Positions 6,828-12,074 of a DNA stretch of 12,074 nucleotides are shown piece after piece. The translations under genes were made by a program, and so were the position numbers. Numbering within the stretch: position 1 is the first letter of the stretch; every line of letters starts with the position of its first letter. The notes beneath the pieces are model-generated. The model saw only the letters and a list, made by a program, of their open reading frames with translations, made no database searches and was not told where the DNA came from. The stretch is from VBCK01 sp035511515 (GTDB lineage Bacteria; Pseudomonadota; Gammaproteobacteria; Burkholderiales; Burkholderiaceae_F), in the NCBI GenBank assembly GCA_035511515.1, contig DATKFG010000003.1, positions 1 through 12,074 on the forward strand, read 5' to 3'.

Positions 6828-7409
6828 CTACTCCTCGCTCTTGCCGATGCCTTGCCAGCGGGGTGCGATCGCGTGTTCGATTCCGAACAGGTCCAGGACG
6901 CGCGCCAGCGTGTGGTCGACCAGTGCTTCGATCGATGCTGGACGAAGATAAAAGGCCGGTACCGGCGGAAATACCACGCCGCCCATCAGGGTCACGGCTT
7001 CCATCGCCCGGATGTGGGCCAGATTCAGCGGCGCTTCCCGCACCAGCAGCACCAGGCGGCGGCGTTCTTTCAGGCAGACGTCGGCGGCTCGTCCGATCAG
7101 GTTATCGCCGAATCCGTGCGCGACCGCAGCCAGCGTCTTGACCGAGCACGGCGCGATCGCCATGCCGTCGCAGTCGAAAGATCCCGAAGAAATGCTCGCG
7201 CCCAGGTCCGTGACCGGATGCACGACGTCGGCCAGCTGTTCGACCGCGCTGCGACGCAGCCCCAGTTCGTGATGGGCGTTCAGCACGCCGGCCGAGGACA
7301 GCACCAGGTGCGTTTCGACACCGGCCTGCCGCAGGTGTGCCAGCAGGCGTGTTCCGTAAATCGCGCCCGAGGCGCCGGTGATGGCGACAATCAGGCGGCG
7401 CGCGGTCAC
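6828..7409 (-). CDS. ubiX: UbiX flavin prenyltransferase
   Basis: UbiX joins dimethylallyl phosphate to FMN to make prenylated FMN, the cofactor of UbiD decarboxylase in ubiquinone synthesis and of related decarboxylases. The protein has 193 residues, the normal family length. Motifs follow the family order: GASGA (12–16) in the FMN-binding fold, SSGSF (74–78), APCSVKT (86–92), NLIGRAADVCLKERR (103–117), REAPLN (124–129) and PPVPAFY (148–154). The start is a GTG at 7409, six bases after the grxD stop codon with no strong Shine-Dalgarno, which suggests translational coupling to grxD. Its UbiD partner is not in the window. Confidence 0.93.
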   Translation of the reverse strand: MTARRLIVAITGASGAIYGTRLLAHLRQAGVETHLVLSSAGVLNAHHELGLRRSAVEQLADVVHPVTDLGASISSGSFDCDGMAIAPCSVKTLAAVAHGFGDNLIGRAADVCLKERRRLVLLVREAPLNLAHIRAMEAVTLMGGVVFPPVPAFYLRPASIEALVDHTLARVLDLFGIEHAIAPRWQGIGKSEE

Positions 7410-7415
7410 ACCAGG

Positions 7416-7745
7416 TCAGACGACCTGCGCCTGTTTCAACAGCTCGAGCAACTCGCCGCTCTGAAACATCTCGGTCATGATGTCGGAGCCGCCGACGAAT
7501 TGACCCTTGACGTACAACTGCGGAATCGTCGGCCAGTTGGCGAACTCCTTCACGCCCTGACGAACTTCGTCGTCATCGAGAACGTTCACGGTCACCAGAT
7601 TCTTAACTCCGCACGATTTCAGGATCTGAACCGCGCGGCCCGAAAAGCCACACTGCGGGAATTGTGACGTCCCTTTCATGAAAAGAACGACTTCATTGCC
7701 CGTGACGGTGTCTTCTATGAATTGTTTTGCGTCCATTGTCTTCAT
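7416..7745 (-). CDS. grxD: Monothiol glutaredoxin, Grx4/GrxD type
   Basis: GrxD proteins bind a shared [2Fe-2S] cluster with glutathione and act in Fe-S cluster transfer and iron sensing more than as reductases. The protein has 109 residues. The active site CGFS at 32–35 is the monothiol signature. Lys24 in MKGT, WPTIPQ (71–76) and GGSD (85–88) form the glutathione-binding surface. An alternative start at the fourth codon (7736) is possible; neither ATG has a strong ribosome-binding site. It sits between ubiX, six bases downstream, and the gene-poor stretch separating it from prmC. Confidence 0.95.
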   Translation of the reverse strand: MKTMDAKQFIEDTVTGNEVVLFMKGTSQFPQCGFSGRAVQILKSCGVKNLVTVNVLDDDEVRQGVKEFANWPTIPQLYVKGQFVGGSDIMTEMFQSGELLELLKQAQVV

Positions 7746-7927
7746 CCGGTCCGGAAACTATTACCTGATCCAAGTGTATGAATAGGGCTTGCGCGCGTCA
7801 AACCGGGAAACACCCCATCGGCACGTGACTTGAAAACTTGAGTACCCCCGATTCATGAAGAAGGACAACGGCGGGCGCGAAGCTCGCTGCCCCAGCTAAG
7901 CGGGTCCGACGCAACAATGGCATGGCA

Positions 7928-7933
7928 AAGGAG
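7928..7933 (+). promoter_or_regulatory. Strong Shine-Dalgarno for the 49-residue membrane protein
   Basis: AAGGAG six bases before the ATG at 7940. This near-ideal site is the main reason to treat the short frame as a real gene. Confidence 0.6.
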
Positions 7934-7939
7934 ATGCTC

Positions 7940-8089
7940 ATGACGCGTAGGGATGTCAAGAAACTCGCCTGGGCGCTGCGGCTGGTCGGCTACGGCCTGC
8001 TGGGAGGCGCTGTCGCGTTGATGTTTCTCGGTGCCGACCGCACCTCGGCCGCGCCTGCCGCATTTGCGTCGGCGCGACTGATCAGGTAA
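7940..8089 (+). CDS. Small single-pass membrane protein (49 residues), unknown
   Basis: A short frame runs ATG to TAA on the plus strand, opposite to the surrounding operon. It starts MTRRDVKK, giving a positive N-terminus, followed by one hydrophobic helix at about residues 9–31 with several glycines. An Ala-rich tail with Arg at 34, 46 and 49 follows. By the positive-inside rule the N-terminus should be cytoplasmic. The ideal ribosome-binding site, the amphipathic-then-hydrophobic layout and a candidate terminator at the stop all argue for a real gene. I do not recognise the family. It could be a small stress or envelope-associated protein, or a signal-anchored peptide. No good promoter is evident; a TTGAAA at 7830–7835 lacks a convincing -10. 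Confidence 0.55.
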   Translation: MTRRDVKKLAWALRLVGYGLLGGAVALMFLGADRTSAAPAAFASARLIR

Positions 8090-8117
8090 CACCTCCCACC
8101 TCGTTTTACCTTTTTTT
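8084..8117 (+). terminator. Weak Rho-independent terminator candidate for the small gene
   Basis: AGGTAA (8084–8089, containing the stop codon) can pair with TTACCT (8106–8111), followed by an uninterrupted T-run at 8111–8117. The stem has only six pairs, mostly weak, with a 16-base loop, so folding is marginal; the T-run is the stronger feature. Confidence 0.3.
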
Positions 8118-8146
8118 GCCTCCGCGCGCGGGCGTTGCGAAGAAGT

Positions 8147-8243
8147 GCGGGAGGGGGAGGGGCACGCCCCGAACCCTCCCGCGCGCGCACCGTAGCTCGC
8201 GAAGCGAGCTACGCCCTCCGAAGCGCGCAGCGCGAAGGAGGGC
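8147..8243. repeat. Cluster of palindromic repeats (REP-like) downstream of prmC
   Basis: Several hairpins occur back to back: GCGGGAGGG/CCCTCCCGC (8147–8155 and 8174–8182), CGTAGCTCGC/GCGAGCTACG with loop GAA (8191–8213), and GCCCTCC/GGAGGGC (8213–8219 and 8237–8243) enclosing CGCGC-A-GCGCG. The last lies 14 bp past the prmC stop. This composition is typical of dispersed extragenic palindromes in high-GC proteobacteria and can stabilise or terminate the prmC mRNA. Reading frames across it (for example 7853–8251, minus) are spurious. Confidence 0.65.
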
Positions 8244-8257
8244 CGGCCCAAGCCAGG

Positions 8258-9241
8258 TCAGCGCCCAGGCAGGTCAGCGTGCACGCTCGCCAAGCACACC
8301 CGTTCCAGCCCCGCCAGATCGGTCAGCGTTCGAACGGACCTGAACCCGCTCTGCCGCGCGAGCTCCCGCACGGCGGCGCCCTGGTCGTAACCGTGTTCGA
8401 CCAGCAGGGCGCCGTCTTCGGACAAGTGGGCGCCCGCCTGCCCGACGATCGCTCGCAGGCACGACAGCCCGTCGCCCTCGTCGGTCAGTGAGGAGCGAGG
8501 CTCGCAGCCGAGCTCGGCCAGATGGGGGTCTGCGGCCGCCACGTAAGGCGGGTTTGACACGATCAGGTCGAAGCGTCCGCGCGCCGGCGTATACCAACTT
8601 CCGAGCAGGAACTGCCCGCCGGCGCCCAGCGCGCGGGCGTTGCTGCGCGCGACGTTCAACGCCGATTCGGATACCTCGGTGGCAACCACGCGCGCATCGG
8701 GGCGCTCCAGAGACAGCGTAATCGCAATGCACCCCGATCCGGTACCCAGGTCGATCACGCGCGGGCTGCTGCGGCCTTCCATCTGGCGCAGCGCTGCCTC
8801 GACCAGGCACTCGGTTTCCGGCCTGGGAATCAGCACTGAGCGGTCGACCAGGAAGCGGCGGCCGAAAAACTCGCGTTGCCCGGCCAGGTAAGCCATCGGC
8901 TCGCCGCACAGGCGCCGCGCGCACATCCGGGCGAATCGATCGGCAGCGGCCGCGTCCACCGTGCGCAGCGGATCGGCGATCAGCGATTCGCGTGTGCAAT
9001 CCAGCGCCAGGGCCAGCAGCGCGCGCGCCTCCGATGCGGGGATGCCGCAGGACGCGATCAGTTCGGCGACAGCGCTCGGCGAACGGCCCTCACCCCCGAC
9101 CCCTCTCCCGCGTGGCGGGAGAGGGGAGGAACTGCTCCCCTCTCCCGCGCCAGTGGGAGAGGGGCCGAGCTTGCCCTGCGTAGCCGGGCTACGCCCGGCG
9201 AAGCAGGGGGTGAGGGCGCTGGAGCGTTGCGGACCGTTCAT
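8258..9241 (-). CDS. prmC: PrmC, release-factor glutamine methyltransferase, with repeat-derived insertion
   Basis: PrmC (HemK) uses S-adenosylmethionine to methylate the glutamine of the GGQ motif in release factors 1 and 2. The frame has 327 residues against about 275–285 usual. Family motifs are intact: IPRPETE (138–144), SAM-binding DLGTGSG (164–170) and catalytic NPPY (230–233). The N-terminal helical domain starts only at about residue 55. Residues about 9–52 are low-complexity (Gly, Pro, Ser, Arg) and come from the palindromic repeat at 9087–9216. The ATG at 9241 overlaps the prfA stop as ATGA, a classic coupling, and no ATG, GTG or TTG start follows the repeat before the conserved domain. 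So the extra residues are probably translated. The catalytic domain should be functional; whether the extension is tolerated or trimmed is unknown. Confidence 0.93.
   Translation of the reverse strand: MNGPQRSSALTPCFAGRSPATQGKLGPSPTGAGEGSSSSPLPPRGRGVGGEGRSPSAVAELIASCGIPASEARALLALALDCTRESLIADPLRTVDAAAADRFARMCARRLCGEPMAYLAGQREFFGRRFLVDRSVLIPRPETECLVEAALRQMEGRSSPRVIDLGTGSGCIAITLSLERPDARVVATEVSESALNVARSNARALGAGGQFLLGSWYTPARGRFDLIVSNPPYVAAADPHLAELGCEPRSSLTDEGDGLSCLRAIVGQAGAHLSEDGALLVEHGYDQGAAVRELARQSGFRSVRTLTDLAGLERVCLASVHADLPGR
9087..9216. repeat. 130-bp multi-palindromic repeat element inside prmC
   Basis: The element is bounded by 11-bp inverted ends CCCTCACCCCC (9087–9097) and GGGGGTGAGGG (9206–9216). 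Inside are a 12-bp stem with a three-base loop (9100–9126), a 10-bp stem (9137–9164) and CGTAGC/GCTACG (9179–9193). Elements built from CCCCTCTCCC-type palindromes are known as dispersed, usually intergenic, repeats in many proteobacteria. This copy sits inside coding sequence and keeps the frame open. No transposase is present and no clear target duplication is visible at the ends. Confidence 0.75.
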
Positions 9242-10320
9242 GCCGAGTCCGCCAACGCGGCCAGCAGCTCGGCCTGGTGTTCCGCCGTCAGGGCACCGGT
9301 GAGCTCATCGAGGTCGCCGTCCAGGATCTGCTCGAGCTTGTACAGCGTCAGGTTGATCCGGTGGTCGGTGACGCGGCCCTGCGGGAAGTTGTAGGTGCGG
9401 ATTCGCCCGGACCGATCGCCGCTGCCGATCAGCGAGCGCCGCTCGCTGGCTTCCTTTTCGCGTTGTTCGCGCAGTTGCTGGTCCTTCAGGCGCGCTGCCA
9501 GCACCTTCATTGCGCGTTCACGGTTCTTGTGCTGCGAGCGATCGTCCTGGCATTCGACCACGATTCCGGTCGCCAGGTGCGTGATGCGGACCGCCGATTC
9601 GGTCTTGTTCACGTGCTGGCCGCCCGCGCCCGAGGCGCGGAACACGTCGATCCGTACTTCGGACGGATCGATCGTGACGTCGTCGATCTCGTCGGCCTCG
9701 GGCAGCACGGCCACGGTGCAGGCCGATGTGTGGATCCGTCCCTGAGCTTCGGTCTCGGGCACGCGCTGGACCCGGTGTCCGCCCGATTCGAACTTCAGGC
9801 GGCTGTAAGCGCCTTTGCCGACGATGCGAACGATGACCTCCTTGAAGCCACCCAGGTCCGAGGCGCTGTGAGAAATCATCTCGGTCTGCCAGCGCTGCCG
9901 CTCGGCGTATCGCATGTACATCCGCAGCAGGTCGGCCGCGAACAGCGCCGATTCCTCGCCGCCCGTGCCGGCGCGGATTTCCAGGAAGATGTTGCGCTCG
10001 TCGTTCGGGTCGACCGGCAGCAGCAGGCGCTGCAGGTCCGACTCCAGCGTCTCGAGCCGCCGCCGCGCTCTGCCCGCTTCTTCTTCCGCCAGCGTGCGCA
10101 TTTCCGGATCGCCGATCAGCTCCTGCGCGCCCAGCAGATCGGCCTGCGCCCGGGCGTATTCGTGATAGCGCGCAACCACCGGTTCGATCTCGGCCCGTTC
10201 GCGCGACAGCCGGCGCAACTGGTCCAGGTCGCGCGCGGCATCGGGCTGCGCGAGCGCAACATCGATCTCCTGCAGGCGGCGCGCCAGCTGCGCGAGCTTC
10301 GCGCGCATAGAATCATTCAT
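9238..10320 (-). CDS. prfA: Peptide chain release factor 1 (RF1)
   Basis: RF1 ends translation at UAA and UAG. The protein has 360 residues, the standard length. The stop-codon-reading tripeptide PET is at 188–190, the PxT type that distinguishes RF1 from RF2 (SPF). The peptidyl-hydrolysis motif GGQ is at 233–235 within GAGGQHVNKTESAVR. Gln235 is the residue methylated by PrmC, encoded next and overlapping by four bases. The ATG at 10320 is the longest start; one at 10308 is also possible, and neither has a clear Shine-Dalgarno. It lies 46 bp after the hemA stop, consistent with one transcript. Several genes here, including ftsH, end in TAG, which RF1 reads; grxD ends in TGA. Confidence 0.97.
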   Translation of the reverse strand: MNDSMRAKLAQLARRLQEIDVALAQPDAARDLDQLRRLSRERAEIEPVVARYHEYARAQADLLGAQELIGDPEMRTLAEEEAGRARRRLETLESDLQRLLLPVDPNDERNIFLEIRAGTGGEESALFAADLLRMYMRYAERQRWQTEMISHSASDLGGFKEVIVRIVGKGAYSRLKFESGGHRVQRVPETEAQGRIHTSACTVAVLPEADEIDDVTIDPSEVRIDVFRASGAGGQHVNKTESAVRITHLATGIVVECQDDRSQHKNRERAMKVLAARLKDQQLREQREKEASERRSLIGSGDRSGRIRTYNFPQGRVTDHRINLTLYKLEQILDGDLDELTGALTAEHQAELLAALADSA

Positions 10321-10366
10321 GAGCGCTACACCAACGCCGCGGCACGCACAAGGGACGCTTTGCCAG

Positions 10367-11653
10367 CTAGTCGTGCGGCTGGTAGAAGCGCGCCAGCAGT
10401 TCGATCTGCTTGCGGCGCTCGTCGTCCGGAGCCGACGCTGCGTCGTTCAACAGCGAGATCGGCGCGTGCAGGAACTTGTTGGTCAGGGCATGTGACAGCT
10501 GATCGAGCACCGCCTCCGGTGCGGTTCCGCGCGCCAGCAGGCGGCGCGCGCGATCCACTTCGCGGCTGCGCAGCTCATCGGCGCGATTCCTCAGTTCGCG
10601 GATCACCGGCACGGTGGCGCGGCTGCTCAACCACGCTTCGAAGTCGCGCACGCGCGATTCGATGATGGCCTCGGCCTGGGCCACCGCGGCCTGCCGCGAT
10701 TCGGCCGCAACGTGCACGATGTGTCCCAGGTCATCGATCGTGTACAGGTAAACGTCCTGCAGTCTCGCCACTTCGGGCTCGACGTCGCGTGGCACCGCCA
10801 GGTCGATCACGACGATCGGCCGGTGGCGGCGTGCCCGCACCGCGCGTTCGACCATTCCCAATCCGATGATCGGCAGGGAGCTGGCCGTGCAGGAGACGAC
10901 CACATCGAACCGCACCAGTGAATCGGGCAGGTCGCTCAGTCGCATCGCCTGGCCGTGCAGCCGTGTGGCCAGTGCATGGGCGCGCTCCAGCGTGCGATTG
11001 GCCACCGTGATCGATCGGGGGTGGCGCGCCGAAAAGTGGGTTGCGGCCAGCTCGATCATCTCGCCGGCGCCGACGAACAGCAGGTGGCTCTGGTCCAGCT
11101 GCCCGAAGAGGCGCTCGCACATCCGGACCGCCGCGGCGGCCATCGAGACCGAGTGTGCGCCGATGTCGGTGCTCGACCGCACCTCCTTGGCCACCGCGAA
11201 GGTGCGCTGGAACAGGTGATTGAGCAGCAGGCCCAGCCCGCCGGCCTGGCGCGCCAGCCGCTCGGCCTGCTTCATCTGGCCCAGGATCTGCGGCTCGCCC
11301 AGAACCATCGAATCCAGTCCGCTGGCGACCCGGAACGCGTGGCGCACCGCCTCGGTGTGCGGAAGAATGTAGGAGGAGCGGCGCAGGTCGTGCGGATCGA
11401 CACCCTTTTCGTGCGCGATGAACTCGGCCAGTGCCGCTCCAGCTTCGTGCGGCTCGTCGACCGCGCAGTACAGCTCGGTGCGGTTGCAGGTCGATACGAT
11501 CGCCGCCTCGCTCAGCGCGCTGCTGCGGCGCGAGCTCAGGCGCTCGCGCAGCCTCGCGATGGCGCCGCCCACCTCGTCGGGGACGAACGTGACGCGCTCC
11601 CTCAGGGGCAGCGAGGCGCTCTGGTGGTTCAGTCCCAGCGCGATCAGCTGCAT
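10367..11653 (-). CDS. hemA: Glutamyl-tRNA reductase
   Basis: HemA reduces glutamyl-tRNA(Glu) with NADPH to glutamate-1-semialdehyde, the committed step of C5-pathway tetrapyrrole (heme) synthesis. The protein has 428 residues. The catalytic segment STCNRTE holds the nucleophile Cys56. SGLDSMVLGEPQILGQ (111–126) is the family signature, GAGEMIE (195–201) the NADPH-binding loop and VPRDVEPEV (287–295) a further conserved block. The C-terminal dimerisation helix ends at 428. I chose the ATG at 11653 because the family begins MxLxALGxNH. The open frame runs to 11740, but those 29 residues are not family-like. The best purine run, AGAGGAG, is 18 bases before this ATG, unusually far. The gene heads the minus-strand operon and diverges from the cupredoxin gene. 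Confidence 0.96.
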   Translation of the reverse strand: MQLIALGLNHQSASLPLRERVTFVPDEVGGAIARLRERLSSRRSSALSEAAIVSTCNRTELYCAVDEPHEAGAALAEFIAHEKGVDPHDLRRSSYILPHTEAVRHAFRVASGLDSMVLGEPQILGQMKQAERLARQAGGLGLLLNHLFQRTFAVAKEVRSSTDIGAHSVSMAAAAVRMCERLFGQLDQSHLLFVGAGEMIELAATHFSARHPRSITVANRTLERAHALATRLHGQAMRLSDLPDSLVRFDVVVSCTASSLPIIGLGMVERAVRARRHRPIVVIDLAVPRDVEPEVARLQDVYLYTIDDLGHIVHVAAESRQAAVAQAEAIIESRVRDFEAWLSSRATVPVIRELRNRADELRSREVDRARRLLARGTAPEAVLDQLSHALTNKFLHAPISLLNDAASAPDDERRKQIELLARFYQPHD

Positions 11654-11697
11654 CTCGGACAATTCGATCGCGGTCTCCTCTAAGTGCTTGATTGAGA

Positions 11698-11703
11698 AGT
11701 ATA
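11698..11703 (-). promoter_or_regulatory. Candidate -10 element for hemA
   Basis: TATACT on the minus strand matches five of six -10 bases, 44 bases before the hemA ATG. No good -35 lies at 16–18 bp; a TTGTCA lies 24 bp upstream, too far. Transcription from here would start near 11691 and include the AGAGGAG run in the leader. Confidence 0.35.
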
Positions 11704-11824
11704 GAGAAGGCGAATCGGGGCAGAGGCTGACAAATTGCACGGCCGTGCGGTGGCGGCGCTTCTGTACGGATGATCAGGCCACCGCAAGGCAGGGACGGAC
11801 GAGCCGGGCCCTCAGGCCGGCCAC

Positions 11825-11853
11825 TTGCAAATGGGAATGAGAAGCGTTATCAT
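11825..11853 (+). promoter_or_regulatory. Sigma70-like promoter of the cupredoxin gene
   Basis: TTGCAA (11825–11830), a 17-bp spacer and TATCAT (11848–11853) match the two promoter hexamers well. Transcription would start about 11860, giving a short leader with AGAGAAA nine bases before the ATG. The -10 lies inside the Fur box. Confidence 0.55.
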
Positions 11854-11854
11854 T
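11836..11854. promoter_or_regulatory. Fur box in front of the cupredoxin gene
   Basis: AATGAGAA-GCG-TTATCATT is a 19-bp inverted repeat with one mismatch between its 8-bp arms, and the half-sites fit the Fur AATGATAA-type consensus. It covers the promoter spacer and -10, the standard position for Fe-dependent repression. It is about 130 bp from the hemA -10, so hemA control is less likely. Confidence 0.65.
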
Positions 11855-11877
11855 TGCATATAGAGAAACCCATATAA

Positions 11878-12074
11878 ATGAAACAGTTATTGATGCTGCT
11901 GTCCTTGTCCGGGCCGGCATTGGCCGCGGACAACGAGTTCGCGATCCAGTTGCGAGACCACCGCTTTGCTCCGTCCGAGATACGGGTTCCGGCGGGCGTG
12001 AAGGTCAAGCTGGTCATCGACAACCAGGATGCTTCGCCCGAGGAGTTCGACAGTTTTGCGCTGAACCGCGAAAA
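11878..12074 (+). CDS. FtrB/EfeO-type cupredoxin, 5' part only (cut by window edge)
   Basis: The frame is open from the ATG at 11878 to the window end, giving 65 full codons. A short signal peptide occupies residues 1–16 (Leu-rich, ALA before Ala17), so the protein is periplasmic. The mature start follows the cupredoxin pattern of EfeO-like proteins: DHRFAPSEIRVPAG (27–40), then VIDNQDASPEEFDS (46–59) and LNRE. In the Burkholderia/Bordetella FtrABCD ferrous-iron system the standalone cupredoxin is FtrB, working with the P19-like FtrA, the FtrC permease and the FtrD ferredoxin. In EfeUOB the domain is fused to EfeO. The missing C-terminus prevents choosing between them. The Fur box upstream fits an iron-uptake role. 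It is divergent from hemA. Confidence 0.8.
   Translation, partial: MKQLLMLLSLSGPALAADNEFAIQLRDHRFAPSEIRVPAGVKVKLVIDNQDASPEEFDSFALNRE

Noticed and set aside
7855..7899. A 14-codon frame ahead of the small membrane gene, possible leader peptide
   Set aside because: No ribosome-binding site and no attenuator-like structure or regulatory codon run.
7853..8251. Minus-strand frame of 132 codons between prmC and grxD
   Set aside because: It begins inside the palindrome cluster, giving the typical low-complexity translation of such repeats, and it runs antisense to the better supported small gene.
9277..10665. Plus-strand open frame of 462 codons opposite prfA and the end of hemA
   Set aside because: It spans the antisense of two clear genes and has no domain of its own.
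1..12074. CRISPR array, tRNA, rRNA, phage or transposase genes
   Set aside because: I looked for spaced direct repeats, tRNA-like cloverleaf arms and recombinase-like proteins and saw none; the repeats present are palindromic and short.

Overview
The window is high-GC bacterial chromosome. The gene order hemA–prfA–prmC–grxD–ubiX and the protein sequences point to a betaproteobacterium, probably Burkholderiales-like. That placement is inferred from family knowledge and not proven here. Most of the DNA is housekeeping, with an accessory block of envelope and metabolic genes on the left.

Layout. A minus-strand cytochrome c-type protein is cut by the left edge (1–279). Upstream of it is a gene-free stretch (280–626) with two similar Fur-box-like motifs 35 bp apart and a candidate extended -10 promoter. 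Next come two minus-strand envelope genes in a probable operon: a Trp/Pro-rich secreted protein (1268–1753) and a glycine-zipper, polyproline lipoprotein (709–1233). A terminator-like hairpin and a 14-bp inverted repeat follow the lipoprotein gene. A PaaK/CapK-like adenylate-forming ligase (1945–3426, minus) diverges from an exported seven-bladed Vgb-like beta-propeller (3586–4551, plus).

The rest is mainly a minus-strand housekeeping run: hemA (first step of tetrapyrrole synthesis), prfA (release factor 1), prmC (methylates release factors; overlaps prfA by ATGA), grxD (Fe-S carrier glutaredoxin), ubiX (flavin prenyltransferase) and an FtsH protease. Between prmC and grxD lies a plus-strand 49-residue membrane microprotein gene with a strong Shine-Dalgarno, next to a cluster of palindromic repeats. 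At the right edge a plus-strand cupredoxin gene of the FtrB/EfeO type begins. It has a clear Fur box overlapping a sigma70-like promoter and diverges from hemA.

How the genes fit together. Several genes touch iron, heme or Fe-S: hemA, grxD, the FtrB-like cupredoxin, and the cytochrome with possible Fur control. prfA and prmC form a translation-termination pair. The most unusual observation is a 130-bp multi-palindromic repeat lying in frame inside the 5' end of prmC, which would add about 44 low-complexity residues to the methyltransferase. I see no CRISPR array, tRNA, rRNA, transposase or complete mobile element, and no convincing multi-gene novel system.
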